The notes under the pieces were generated by a model that saw only the letters and a list, made by a program, of their open reading frames with translations, made no database searches and was not told the origin of the DNA. Positions 17,996-27,014 of a stretch of 64,000 nt of DNA are shown piece by piece. Every line of letters begins with the position of its first letter. Positions within the stretch are counted from its first letter, which is position 1. The position numbers and the translations under genes are program-made. This stretch comes from Denitrificimonas caeni (GTDB taxonomy: Bacteria > Pseudomonadota > Gammaproteobacteria > Pseudomonadales > Pseudomonadaceae). Where the stretch lies: positions 62,001 through 126,000 of the forward strand of contig NZ_CAJHOA010000007.1 of the NCBI RefSeq assembly GCF_905120345.1, in the 5' to 3' direction.

Positions 17996-18973
17996 TTAAC
18001 GTACCTTAATCACAAGCTTACCCACTGCTTTACGCGCAGCCAGTGTCTTAATCGCTTTGCCGGTATCCTGTAACGCGAAGGTTTTCGACACCAAAGGCTT
18101 AAGCTTGCCTTGCGCATACCAAGTAAACAATTGTTGGAAGTTATCCACATTATCTTGCGGCTGACGCTGAGCAAACGAACCCCAGAAGACACCGATGACT
18201 GCAGCACCTTTTAATAATGGTAAATTAACCGGCAAGGTAGGAATAGTGCCACTGGCAAAGCCAATCACCAACATGCGGCCATTCCAAGCAATCGAGCGAA
18301 AAACTGTTTCAAATAAGTCACCACCCACTGGGTCAATAATCACATCGACACCCTGGCCTTTGGTTAAGGTTTTCAAGCGCTCGCGAATATCTTCGGTTTG
18401 ATAATTAATCAACTCATCAGCACCCGCCTGACGCGCCACCTCTAACTTTTCTGCGCTACTTGCTGCAGCGATCACCCGCGCGCCCATCGCCTTACCAATT
18501 TCAACGGCGGCCAAACCAACACCACCCGCAGCACCCAGCACTAATAAAGTTTCCCCAGCCTGTAAAGCACCACGTTGTTGTAAAGCATGAATTGCCGTGC
18601 CGTAAGTCATACTAAAAGCGGCGGCTGTGGTGAAATCCATTAAGTCAGGCATAGGTAAAACATTATAAGCAGGCACCGCGACTTGCTCAGCACAACTGCC
18701 CCAACCGGTCAAAGCCATCACCCGATCACCGACTTTGAAATCGCTGACTTTTTCACCAACAGCACTGACCACTCCAGAAGCTTCTCCACCTGGAGAAAAC
18801 GGAAAGGGCGGCTTAAATTGATATTTACCCTCAATAATCAGCGTATCGGGAAAGTTAATCCCCACTGCATGCACATCCAGCAGCACTTCATTTTTCTTAA
18901 TTTCAGGGCTGCTCAACTCCTCAACCACTAAGGTCTCTGCAGGACCAAAGGCTTTGCACAATACCGCTTTCAT
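17996..18973 (-). CDS. NADPH:quinone oxidoreductase family protein (MDR superfamily)
   Basis: 325 residues from the ATG at 18973 (GTGAGG site upstream). GroES-like fold at about 1-120 (EVLLDVHAVGINFPDTLIIEGKYQ, GGEASGVV), Rossmann motif LGAAGGVGLAAVEIGKAMGA and the QOR-type YGTAIHAL segment. There are no zinc-ligand motifs, as in zeta-crystallin/QOR-type enzymes. It probably reduces quinones or activated alkenes with NADPH. It is not linked to an obvious pathway here. Confidence 0.85.
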   Translation of the reverse strand: MKAVLCKAFGPAETLVVEELSSPEIKKNEVLLDVHAVGINFPDTLIIEGKYQFKPPFPFSPGGEASGVVSAVGEKVSDFKVGDRVMALTGWGSCAEQVAVPAYNVLPMPDLMDFTTAAAFSMTYGTAIHALQQRGALQAGETLLVLGAAGGVGLAAVEIGKAMGARVIAAASSAEKLEVARQAGADELINYQTEDIRERLKTLTKGQGVDVIIDPVGGDLFETVFRSIAWNGRMLVIGFASGTIPTLPVNLPLLKGAAVIGVFWGSFAQRQPQDNVDNFQQLFTWYAQGKLKPLVSKTFALQDTGKAIKTLAARKAVGKLVIKVR

Positions 18974-19186
18974 AACGCACCTCACTTGTTGTTTTCTTGA
19001 GTCTAGGGCACAAAATACAGAGTTCAATCTGTATGCCTATAAGTGATAGTGCATTATTGATGAGCATAACCTTTAATCCAGAGCACGCTTTTATAGTCTA
19101 ACGGCCTACGACCTGATCACTATGATTTGTAGCTGTTTTAAAAAACACTTAATCGATAAGGTACGGGTCTTGATAGTCTAAAAATA

Positions 19187-19621
19187 TTAGGACGATAACA
19201 GCTCACCACTGCCGCCCATTTCGCTCGGTACATCACGCATTTTAGGTAGGCCATCATCCATACGTAACACTGTTTCTTGGTAATGCACATGCACACTGGG
19301 CTGAAACAGTAAATCAGGAAGAATAGCGGCATACACATCGGTTAAGCCCATCTCAGGATGTTCAGTTAACACATGCCCTCCGCATAACGAGCACCAACTG
19401 CGCGTGCTTTGTGGGGTCTGGTTATAGCGAGTTAAATGCTCGCTGCCTTTATTAATCTGTACCGCGTCTGGTTTCCATAGAGTAAAAGCATTCACCGGTC
19501 CAGCTGACCAATGTCGACACGATTGGCAATGACAATAGCCCATGGCTTGTGGTTCACCCGTGACCGTTAAACTTACCGCGCCACAAAAACACTGTCCGTT
19601 ATACACCGCTGTATTTGTCAT
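19187..19621 (-). CDS. GFA-family zinc-binding protein
   Basis: 144 residues with the GFA/Mss4-like metal pattern: GQCFCGAVSL near residue 10, CHCQSC near 32 and CSLCGG near 77. The family includes a glutathione-dependent formaldehyde-activating enzyme, but most members are uncharacterised. A GGGGTGA ribosome site precedes the ATG. It lies just downstream of the EthD-family gene, with a 30-bp gap. Confidence 0.85.
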   Translation of the reverse strand: MTNTAVYNGQCFCGAVSLTVTGEPQAMGYCHCQSCRHWSAGPVNAFTLWKPDAVQINKGSEHLTRYNQTPQSTRSWCSLCGGHVLTEHPEMGLTDVYAAILPDLLFQPSVHVHYQETVLRMDDGLPKMRDVPSEMGGSGELLSS

Positions 19622-19651
19622 AATTCACCCCATCAATTAGCTAATCAATCA

Positions 19652-19957
19652 TTACGCCGCAATATGACCCACCAGCACAGTGACGCCACCACTGGCAAAA
19701 TTAGCAATATCGGCAACAAGAATCTGACCCGCAGCCGAGCACATGGCTGTATCCATCTGTGCTTGCGTTTCAAAGTAGAGCTCTGCCATGCGGTAGTAGG
19801 CAGGCAAAGAGCCATCTGCCTCGGCATTGAACACTGTGAGCTCTGCACGCTGGATCCCTTGTACATCAGTTACTAAAGGTAAATGCGTCGTGGTGTAATA
19901 ACTTTCGAAGACTTCAGGATGGGTCGGGTGTCCGTATAAAACCGTCAACTTAATCAT
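19652..19957 (-). CDS. EthD-family small protein
   Basis: 101 residues starting at ATG 19957 (CAGGA site 7 bp upstream); the ORF extends further but without a start signal. The N-terminus MIKLTVLYGHPTHPEVFESYY and the HLPL motif are typical of the EthD ferredoxin-like alpha+beta barrel family. Exact function is unknown; family members appear in ether and aromatic degradation clusters. It is probably co-transcribed with the GFA gene. Confidence 0.8.
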   Translation of the reverse strand: MIKLTVLYGHPTHPEVFESYYTTTHLPLVTDVQGIQRAELTVFNAEADGSLPAYYRMAELYFETQAQMDTAMCSAAGQILVADIANFASGGVTVLVGHIAA

Positions 19958-20293
19958 ATTCAGTCCTGACAAAAGGAGCATAGATAGACTTAGCAGCAGA
20001 GAAAGATCTTGGAGTTCAACTTTTGCTACTGATAAATACAATGAATACTCTTTTTAACACTGGAGCTGACGCGGCAGCAATAGGCCGAATAGGGCTTAAA
20101 AGCTATCCAATAGTAGGGCAATACAAAGTACCTACAAGATAAAAAAGGGGCGTTAGGCTCGTGTATCAAACTGCAAAAAATACGTAAAAACAACTTAAAC
20201 TGCAAAATAGGACACACATCCTATACCCTAGACAGAGCATCCATAGGGGAGAAAATATGGAGCATATTTATACTTTAGGTGGGAGCTGTCACT

Positions 20294-20695
20294 GTGAAAT
20301 ATTTATCATTTTTATTGCTGGTTTTATCACTCAGTAATGCAGCGTTTGCTCAAGAAGCAGCGCCAGCCATCGCTGCACAAACGGCCTACGTCAACTTAGT
20401 GCCAGCGTTAGTCGGTAATTACGGCGCAGGCACAAAATTGAAATACTATAAGGCCGACATTGCTCTACGGGTTAAGGCTGAGAACGTTGCGACAGTGGAG
20501 TACCATGAACCGTTGATTCGTGACCAACTGATCCAACTGTTTGCCCTGCAAACGGATGAAGACATGCAAGAGCAAGCGGGTAAAGAAGCAGTAAGAAAAG
20601 CGGCATTAAAACAAGTACAACAGATTCTGCATCAAGAAGAAGGGCAGGATCTGGTTGAGGATTTACTGTTTAATAACTTAGTAGTGCAGCCTTAG
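20294..20695 (+). CDS. FliL-like exported protein
   Basis: 133 residues with a GTG start at 20294 (GGGAGC 8 bp upstream; an in-frame GTG at 20279 is the alternative). A cleavable signal peptide ending around AFA is followed by a FliL-type domain: YVNLVPALVGNYG, an RVKAENVATVEYHEPLIRDQLIQLF segment and a C-terminal helix. In FliL proteins this domain associates with the flagellar stator, but stand-alone FliL-like proteins with signal peptides are common in Pseudomonas and of unknown role. No flagellar genes are nearby. Confidence 0.75.
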   Translation: MKYLSFLLLVLSLSNAAFAQEAAPAIAAQTAYVNLVPALVGNYGAGTKLKYYKADIALRVKAENVATVEYHEPLIRDQLIQLFALQTDEDMQEQAGKEAVRKAALKQVQQILHQEEGQDLVEDLLFNNLVVQP

Positions 20696-20703
20696 CGATA
20701 GAG

Positions 20704-20733
20704 CAGATCTGTCGTTATTAAAGTGACAGATCT
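20704..20733. terminator. Hairpin between convergent genes
   Basis: AGATCTGTC at 20705-20713 pairs with GACAGATCT at 20725-20733. It lies between the FliL-like gene (plus) and the barrel gene (minus) and probably terminates both, although there is no long T-run. The core CAGATCTG also recurs just after the second barrel gene, near 21485. Confidence 0.5.
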
Positions 20734-20743
20734 GTATCACTAT

Positions 20744-21307
20744 TTAGAATTTGTAGCGGATACCAACGGATGCAAAGTCGACGTTGTAGTCATCAGCAAC
20801 ATCTTTATAACGCTCATACTCAGCAATAACGTCAAGCTCCGTACTGAGCGCATAACCGGCGCCGACACCAACGGAAGGAACCCACTCACGCTCTTTTGCT
20901 GAACCTTTACCAAGACCAATAATATTGATCTTAACCTTGGTTTCCATTCTGTGGTAACCAACTTTCGCAAATAACTTAAAATCATCTAATGGTAAAGTAC
21001 CTACCAAATTAGCACCTAAGCCTCTTGTTTGGGCGGTACCTTTTGCATTAAACGCATTGCCACGGCTATCAATTGCCAGAAAATTATCTTTAGGCTTGCC
21101 CAAGTCAGTATATTGTGCTTCAAGACCGACATATTGGTTTGCTTGCAAGCCGACAATAGCTTTGTGGCCAAATTTCTTATTGGTACTGAAGCCTTTTGAA
21201 TCAGTCTCGCCTAAGCTATAGGCCGCATAGCCAGATACTTCATCAGCCTGAACTGCTGTCGTTGTAAATCCGAGTACAACTGCAGCTAATAATGTTTTCT
21301 TCAACAT
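20744..21307 (-). CDS. Small outer-membrane beta-barrel protein (opacity/OmpA-barrel type), copy 1
   Basis: 187 residues from the ATG at 21307 (AGGGAG upstream). Signal peptide MLKKTLLAAVVLGFTTTAVQA, then an eight-strand-type barrel with alternating residues and a C-terminal IRYKF ending in Phe, the BAM recognition signature. Motifs such as GLEAQYTDLG and FAKVGYH are shared with the next gene, a tandem paralogue. Function is unknown; such porin-family or opacity proteins are surface-exposed. Confidence 0.85.
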   Translation of the reverse strand: MLKKTLLAAVVLGFTTTAVQADEVSGYAAYSLGETDSKGFSTNKKFGHKAIVGLQANQYVGLEAQYTDLGKPKDNFLAIDSRGNAFNAKGTAQTRGLGANLVGTLPLDDFKLFAKVGYHRMETKVKINIIGLGKGSAKEREWVPSVGVGAGYALSTELDVIAEYERYKDVADDYNVDFASVGIRYKF

Positions 21308-21499
21308 GGTAAAACTCCCTGAATAATACTTTTTATAAGCGATATTTAGTATACGCCAACAAGACATTATATCCAGTTATCAGCTGTACAACAGCTGATA
21401 AATTTTATTTATAAATACTTTATGTCCCAGTACACTTTGATCTCATATCTAGCGTAATGACAGGACTGCCGCTATTACAGCGACAGATCTGTATAAGAC

Positions 21500-22156
21500 T
21501 TAGAATTTATAGCGTAAGCCAACTGAAACGAAATCGACATCATGCTTTAAGTTGTCACCGCTGACTTTTTTGTTAGCAACACCCTTATACAGCTCATACT
21601 CAGCAACTACAGCAAGCTCTTTAGTCATGTCATATGAAGCACCGATGCCTACGGAAGGTGCCCACTTGGTAACAGTTTTTCTCTCTGAAATATCAGCGAT
21701 ACTAGCGACGTTTGAGTGAAACGTGGACGAGGCTTTGGTTCTCATTGCGTGATAACCGGCTTTCGCAAAGACAGTAAAGTCGTCAATTGGATAGATTCCA
21801 ACTACGTTTCCACCAAAACCCTGCGTTTTCAAATTAATTTTACTGTTTGCATTCACAGGAGGCTCTGAGAATGAAGCCTTATAATTTGATGAACCTAAAT
21901 CAATATATTGTGCTTCAAGAGCAATATAAGGGTGTACTTTAAAACCGACTACAACTTTATGACCGGTACTTGAACGATCTGCAGAGGTTTGACCACCAAT
22001 GCTTTTAACAATACTTTCAATTTCTTTAACTGTTTTTGGCTTATCCGCCATTGCATGCCCGATACTATAGGTCGCATAACCTGATATATCATTAGCCTGA
22101 ACTGCAGTCGCTGCTAGTCCTAGTACTGCTCCAGCCAATAGTGCTTTCTTCAACAT
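21500..22156 (-). CDS. Small outer-membrane beta-barrel protein, copy 2 (tandem paralogue)
   Basis: 218 residues from the ATG at 22156. Signal peptide MLKKALLAGAVLGLAATAVQA, barrel motifs ALEAQYIDLG, FAKAGYH and WAPSVGIGASY, and the C-terminal LRYKF. It is clearly paralogous to the downstream copy but has an extra loop of about 30 residues near residue 35. The upstream DNA of both genes is also alike (TCCCTGAATAATA then TTTTATAA on the plus strand), so the duplication included the promoter. Confidence 0.85.
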   Translation of the reverse strand: MLKKALLAGAVLGLAATAVQANDISGYATYSIGHAMADKPKTVKEIESIVKSIGGQTSADRSSTGHKVVVGFKVHPYIALEAQYIDLGSSNYKASFSEPPVNANSKINLKTQGFGGNVVGIYPIDDFTVFAKAGYHAMRTKASSTFHSNVASIADISERKTVTKWAPSVGIGASYDMTKELAVVAEYELYKGVANKKVSGDNLKHDVDFVSVGLRYKF

Positions 22157-22401
22157 AGCCAATTTCCCTGAATAATAGCGTTTTATAATCGGCAGATAGT
22201 GTACAAAAATAAAGTCTTATATCTAGTTGTAAGATGTATATAAGCCCTCAGTAAACTCAATATAGACTCAAGTGATCTAGTTAAATCATTAGGATTTACG
22301 AATAAAAAACCTAGACATGAGCAAAGCAGGAATATTCGTGCGTAACTCGAAAAAACCACAGATGTTAGGTATGAAAAGACTTGCAGAAATCAAGCCAAAG
22401 A

Positions 22402-22436
22402 AGGTGATCCTCAGCCTAATTGAGCAAGGATCACCT
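22402..22436 (-). terminator. Terminator of the lower catabolic transcription unit
   Basis: AGGTGATCC at 22402-22410 pairs with GGATCACCT at 22428-22436, and an inner CTCA/TGAG pair extends the stem. A short T-rich stretch follows on the minus strand. It lies 7 bp after the stop of the lipocalin-like gene, ending the eight-gene operon that starts at the reductase. The region 22163-22401 contains no gene. Confidence 0.7.
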
Positions 22437-22443
22437 AAGAGTA

Positions 22444-22881
22444 TTAAGCGTTGAGCGTGCTACGTTTCCAAACTAATTTCGACACTCGAGCTTCAGATGT
22501 CCCTGCCTCTAAAGGCGCGGTGGTCAGCGACAGTGTATCGCCATCGAGCTCAGCATGGCGATGTTGCGTGCCATCGACCCAATTAGGAAAAATACTGTAA
22601 TGCACATGGTGAGTGATGGTATTGCCCTCAACATCATAATCACCGGCATAGGTTAAATAGCTACTGTAGGCAGCGGCTTTCTCAGCATCATTGGCAGACC
22701 ACTGACCACCACTGGTAAAGCTGTCTCGATTCTTTTTAGCAACAACACAAAACATGCCGAAGTCGCTGTACTCAATAAAGCCCTCAAGCTCAGTGCCCAT
22801 CGGTAAAACGACACGACCATCGTCATACAGCTGTTCCCAGGAGACGACAGCCCAACGGCCCTTAATGGTTTCGCGATTCAT
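22444..22881 (-). CDS. Lipocalin-like domain protein (Lipocalin_5 type)
   Basis: 145 residues. The start KGRWAVVSWEQLYDDGR and the pattern EGFIEYSDFGMFCVVA... YLTYAGDYDVEGNTITHHV... resemble the lipocalin-like family often found in aromatic and polyketide gene clusters. No signal peptide, so it is cytoplasmic. It could bind a pathway intermediate or catalyse a lyase/isomerase-like step; nothing in the sequence decides this. Last gene of the operon; GGAG of its ribosome site overlaps the hydrolase stop. Confidence 0.65.
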   Translation of the reverse strand: MNRETIKGRWAVVSWEQLYDDGRVVLPMGTELEGFIEYSDFGMFCVVAKKNRDSFTSGGQWSANDAEKAAAYSSYLTYAGDYDVEGNTITHHVHYSIFPNWVDGTQHRHAELDGDTLSLTTAPLEAGTSEARVSKLVWKRSTLNA

Positions 22882-22883
22882 CT

Positions 22884-23738
22884 TTATGCTCCTGTAGTGA
22901 CGGATTGTTCGATTAGAAAGTTGACAAGTAACTGAGTAAACTCTTGGGCTTTTTCAATCTGCACCCAGTGGCCGCACTGACCGAAGACATGCAATTGTGA
23001 GCGTGGAATCAAGCGCAACATACGCTCGGAGGAATCAAGAGGAATAACCTGATCATCACGACCATGAATAAGCAGTGTCTCGTGTGGCAGCGAGCGCAAA
23101 TCATCTTCGCTGAGCGCCAGCATTTCCACGCCTTGCTGGCGTGGCTCAGGAAAGAGTGCCGCAAAGCGTGTTTGTACATCGTCACGGATACTGGCTTGAT
23201 AGCGCATTTTGACTAAATCGTCAGTGATGATGCTGTGATTAAAGTTAAACACTTCCATCAAATCACGCATGGCTTGCAAAGAAGGCTGATAGCCCCACAC
23301 TTTGTCTAAACCATCAGTGATAGGGAATGACAAACCCGCTGAACCCATCAGCACCAGTCGACTCACACGCTCGGGATGCGCTTTAGCAAACGCTAAAGCA
23401 ATAGCACCACCAAAGGAGTTGCCGACAATAGCAACACGCTGAATATCTAGCGCATCTAACAGTCCCACCAGAGAGTCAACCCAAGTCGCTGGATTCAGTT
23501 TTAAATCGGCAGGGCAACTGGTGTAGCCGAAGCCCAGCATATCAGGGGCAATAACCCGCGCCTGCTTTGATAGAACAGGAATCACCCCACGCCAGTTGGC
23601 CCAGCCGGTCACGCCAGGACCTGAGCCGTGGATTAAAAGAATGACATCGCCTTGACCTTGGTCGTGATAATTCAGGCTGTAATCACCAATTTGGATGCTG
23701 TTAGCAATTTCGGATGGAGCAGTCGTCGATAAAGTCAT
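22884..23738 (-). CDS. Alpha/beta hydrolase, meta-cleavage product hydrolase type (copy A)
   Basis: 284 residues. Oxyanion motif LIHGSGPGVTGWANW near 32, nucleophile GNSFGG near 107, acid HGRDDQVIP near 228 and His in GQCGHWVQ near 256, the MhpC/BphD arrangement. It would hydrolyse the C-C bond of a ring-cleavage product. Its ATG overlaps the stop of the type I extradiol dioxygenase (ATGA), so it very likely acts on that enzyme's product. Confidence 0.88.
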   Translation of the reverse strand: MTLSTTAPSEIANSIQIGDYSLNYHDQGQGDVILLIHGSGPGVTGWANWRGVIPVLSKQARVIAPDMLGFGYTSCPADLKLNPATWVDSLVGLLDALDIQRVAIVGNSFGGAIALAFAKAHPERVSRLVLMGSAGLSFPITDGLDKVWGYQPSLQAMRDLMEVFNFNHSIITDDLVKMRYQASIRDDVQTRFAALFPEPRQQGVEMLALSEDDLRSLPHETLLIHGRDDQVIPLDSSERMLRLIPRSQLHVFGQCGHWVQIEKAQEFTQLLVNFLIEQSVTTGA

Positions 23739-24700
23739 AATTGAGCCTTAGTAGTAGCAGTTTGAGTAGTGGTCACAACCGGAGCGCGTACACCTTTCTG
23801 CGCTAAACGTTTTAATATTTGCCGCGCTTCTTCACGCTTGTCATCGGGTAACCAAGTGCGGTCATGGCCCCACAAGCTCATTCCTTCCAGCTCTTCTGCC
23901 TCCCAATCAGGACCCACGGTGCGGCTGGCCCAGCCCAACTCAAACATCCAACCATCGGGATTTTTTAAATAAAATGAAGTGACATGGTCATTGATATGTC
24001 GACCCAAGGTCACACCAATGCTGTCAGGGTTGGTCAGCGCCATATCATAGGCGCGGCCTACATCGTCAAAATCATTGTATTCAAGCATCAGATGATAGAT
24101 TTTTGCTGGGCCACCGGTATGCGCGATACCGATGGTGTGGTGACGTGGATTGCAGTGTAAAAACTCCACACGAAACGGTGCAAAGGTATGATCACTGACC
24201 TTAAAACCAAAAATATTTCGATACAGATGGCTTAACTTATCAAAGTGCTCAGTGATTAAAGCTACATGCCCTAAGCCCATATCACCGGTACGAAAGCCGC
24301 CAATCGGGCGACCCGGTACAAATGGCGTGCCTGCATCAGCGAGGCCATAACAGATCTCAATACGTACACCATCGGGGTCATGGAAAAACATCATATCCTC
24401 CACGCCACGAAAACTTAACTCAGCCTTGCTGCCTTGGGTAATTGGGTAGCCTTCACTTTCAAGGGCTTGTCTCAGGCGCGCTAACTCTGCGGCATCGGGC
24501 ACTTCAAAACCCATACCCATGGTGGCTAGGCCATCAATTTTAGTCACCACAAAGCGTTGGAATTTCTCATCCGCACGCAAACGTATACGGTGATTGGCCT
24601 CAACCTCGTCGACATGCAAGCCAACATGGTGGCGAGATTGCTCAATCCATGCGTCCAGATGCGGTGTTTCAACAACGATATAACTTAAGGCTTGTATCAT
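23735..24700 (-). CDS. Type I (vicinal oxygen chelate) extradiol dioxygenase
   Basis: 321 residues from the ATG at 24700 (AAAGGAG upstream). Two VOC domains (about 1-125 and 140-290). Metal ligands are recognisable: His in GLGHVAL, His in KIYHLMLEY and Glu in MFELGW. The second-sphere His in GRHINDHV and Tyr in SFYLKNPDG are present too. It resembles BphC/2,3-dihydroxybiphenyl 1,2-dioxygenase and cleaves a catechol-type ring with Fe(II) and O2. This is unrelated to the class III MhpB at 48235, so the island holds two independent extradiol enzymes. Confidence 0.9.
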   Translation of the reverse strand: MIQALSYIVVETPHLDAWIEQSRHHVGLHVDEVEANHRIRLRADEKFQRFVVTKIDGLATMGMGFEVPDAAELARLRQALESEGYPITQGSKAELSFRGVEDMMFFHDPDGVRIEICYGLADAGTPFVPGRPIGGFRTGDMGLGHVALITEHFDKLSHLYRNIFGFKVSDHTFAPFRVEFLHCNPRHHTIGIAHTGGPAKIYHLMLEYNDFDDVGRAYDMALTNPDSIGVTLGRHINDHVTSFYLKNPDGWMFELGWASRTVGPDWEAEELEGMSLWGHDRTWLPDDKREEARQILKRLAQKGVRAPVVTTTQTATTKAQL

Positions 24701-24742
24701 TATTATTCTCCTTTGAGCCTGCGCCAATGGCAGCAAAGCCCA

Positions 24743-25501
24743 TTATTCTGCAGACATACCACCATCGACCGACAATGCTGTACCGGTGACATACGACGCT
24801 TGCTTGGATAACAACCAGAGCACGGCGTTGGTCACTTCGGCAGGACGACCAATGCGATGCATCGGTACGCCATCGTCATACATATGCTCATCGCCACCGG
24901 TGACACGATCAAAACTTGGCGTTTTGATCGGCCCCGGACAAATCGCATTAACGCGAATGTCTTGCGTTGCATAGTCGAGTGCAACAGCGCGTGTCGCGCC
25001 GATCACACCATGCTTAGCGGCAATGTAATACGCGGTATTAGGCATGCCTTTTAAGCCAAAGATAGAGGCGTTATTGACGATAGATCCCCCTCCAGTTTTC
25101 AGCATAGCGGCGGCTTCATACTTCATCATGTAGAGCACACCTTTAAGGTTAATATCGATCGTCTCCGACAAGTCCTCAATCGGAGTTTCATGTATGGGAT
25201 TAAATTCCCGCTGCAGACCAGCATTATTAAAAGCAGCATCCAGGCGACCGTAATGATCCACGGCAAATTGCACCAGCGCCTCGCAGTCTGTAGCACAGGC
25301 AACATCGGTGGCTTTAAAAATTGCTTGGCCACCGGCACTGATAATTTCATCCACCACCGCTTGCCCTGCGGCAGGGCTACGATTACCAATCACCACCCGA
25401 GCACCTTCACGCCCAAGGGCGAGACAGGCATCACGACCAATACCGCTACCACCACCGGTGACCAATACCACTGTGTTATGCCATTGCTTATCTTGACTCA
25501 T
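24743..25501 (-). CDS. Short-chain dehydrogenase/reductase
   Basis: 252 residues, classical SDR. Cofactor motif TGGGSGIG near 14, NNAG near 91, Ser in NNASIFG and the YxxxK pair (YYIAAKHG) near 159. In aromatic pathways such enzymes oxidise cis-dihydrodiols or reduce ketones. In the operon it directly precedes the type I extradiol dioxygenase, which fits formation of the catechol substrate, but the substrate is unknown. GGAG ribosome site. Confidence 0.88.
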   Translation of the reverse strand: MSQDKQWHNTVVLVTGGGSGIGRDACLALGREGARVVIGNRSPAAGQAVVDEIISAGGQAIFKATDVACATDCEALVQFAVDHYGRLDAAFNNAGLQREFNPIHETPIEDLSETIDINLKGVLYMMKYEAAAMLKTGGGSIVNNASIFGLKGMPNTAYYIAAKHGVIGATRAVALDYATQDIRVNAICPGPIKTPSFDRVTGGDEHMYDDGVPMHRIGRPAEVTNAVLWLLSKQASYVTGTALSVDGGMSAE

Positions 25502-25543
25502 AAAATATCTCCAGCCACTGCTATGAGCTTACCGCTCAAGGGG

Positions 25544-26992
25544 TTAAGCACGCGCAAGGCGGCCAAATATGCTTTCTAGCGCTTGTCCAATAGCCAGCAA
25601 GCGGCGATCACTGCCGGCCGGCCCATCTAACTCAACGCCCACCGGCAAACCGCTCAGCTCACCTAAACCGACAGGCAACTGAATACTCGGGATACCAGCA
25701 CTTGCCGACGGCTCAGTGTTTTGAATCAAGCGTTCAAAATTTTCGGGTAAATAAATATCTTCATTGGCCAGCGGTGCGACAATAGCGGTGGTCGGAAAGA
25801 ATAAAGCATCCAATTTATGTTCTTCGAAGAGTTCTTGATAACGCTCGCGCAGCGCTTGTCGGCCGCCACTCTGAGCGGCGTCATAGGCGGGCTTAACATC
25901 AATTAAGCCATCGCCAGAGGGCATTTTGCGTGGTAAGACCCAGTTGTCATAAATCCAACGTACATCTGGGCTAGCAATTTTAGTTGCCAGTTGCTCAATA
26001 GTCATGGCATGGCCATACTCGCGCAAATAATCAACCATGCAGTCATAGGCTTCATAAATCACCACGGGGAAACCCACAGGATCATTCAGTGCTTGTAAAC
26101 CCGCATCATTGATCGGCACTAACGTCACACCATGTTTACGCAAAGTCGCTAAAGCAGCATCAGCCTGCTCTTGTGTGTCGGCATCAAGGTTGCGCCAAAA
26201 CTCGCTGGGTACACCTAAACGTAGCTCGCTGAGCGTAATCGATGGCAACGCATACTCATCAGTAATGATGCTATCAAGCAGCGCCAAGTCAGACATACAT
26301 AACGCGATTGGCCCAACGGTATCGCGGCTGCGTGCAATTGGAATGACACCACGATCTGAATAACGATCAGCACTCGGGCGCAGTCCAACACAGCCATTCA
26401 GTGCCGGCGGAATACGTAATGAGCCGCCGGTATCCGTACCCAGAGCACCTAAAGCCATACGCGCACCTAACGCGGCGGCGCTGCCCGAAGATGAACCTCC
26501 GGCAATATGTGAGCTGTCATAGGGATTACGCACGCCCACACCACTGCCGGTATTAAAGGCTGGGTTATACCCAGTCGCACCGAAAGCTAATTCGTGCATA
26601 TTAGTTTTACCCAAAATAATCGCACCGGCTTCACGTAATTTGCGCACAGTTGGTGCATCTTCAACAGGGATATACCCTGCAAAAGCTGGCGAACCCGATG
26701 CGCATTGCAGTCCTGCCGTGTGAATATTGTCCTTAATCACAATCGGAATACCACTCAGCGGCTTGAGGGCTTCACCATTTTTGCGTTGCGCATCAGCTAA
26801 TTTTGCCGCCTGAAGCGCGCCTGCGCTGTCCAGGGTGACATAGACATTCAGCTCTTTGCCTTCTTCTGCACGCTCAAGGCACGCTTGTACCAGCTCAGTG
26901 CTGGACAAAACGCCATCACGAAAAGCGATCAATGCCTCGGCAATCGTTAAATCGGTTGGCGTAAACACATTCGCAGGTTGAAAAAGCTTCAT
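25544..26992 (-). CDS. Amidase-signature family hydrolase (copy A)
   Basis: 482 residues. I chose the ATG at 26992 because AAGGAG lies 8 bp upstream; the longer ORF would run into the upstream gene. The amidase-signature triad is intact: Lys in VIKDNIH near 78, cis-Ser in GGSSSGSAAA near 153 and nucleophile Ser in DTGGSLRIP near 177. It hydrolyses a linear amide, perhaps one released from an N-heterocycle. Neighbours are the racemase-like gene and the SDR gene. It is distinct from amidase copy B at 30547. Confidence 0.88.
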   Translation of the reverse strand: MKLFQPANVFTPTDLTIAEALIAFRDGVLSSTELVQACLERAEEGKELNVYVTLDSAGALQAAKLADAQRKNGEALKPLSGIPIVIKDNIHTAGLQCASGSPAFAGYIPVEDAPTVRKLREAGAIILGKTNMHELAFGATGYNPAFNTGSGVGVRNPYDSSHIAGGSSSGSAAALGARMALGALGTDTGGSLRIPPALNGCVGLRPSADRYSDRGVIPIARSRDTVGPIALCMSDLALLDSIITDEYALPSITLSELRLGVPSEFWRNLDADTQEQADAALATLRKHGVTLVPINDAGLQALNDPVGFPVVIYEAYDCMVDYLREYGHAMTIEQLATKIASPDVRWIYDNWVLPRKMPSGDGLIDVKPAYDAAQSGGRQALRERYQELFEEHKLDALFFPTTAIVAPLANEDIYLPENFERLIQNTEPSASAGIPSIQLPVGLGELSGLPVGVELDGPAGSDRRLLAIGQALESIFGRLARA

Positions 26993-27014
26993 TTTAAATC
27001 TCCTTAATACGCTC

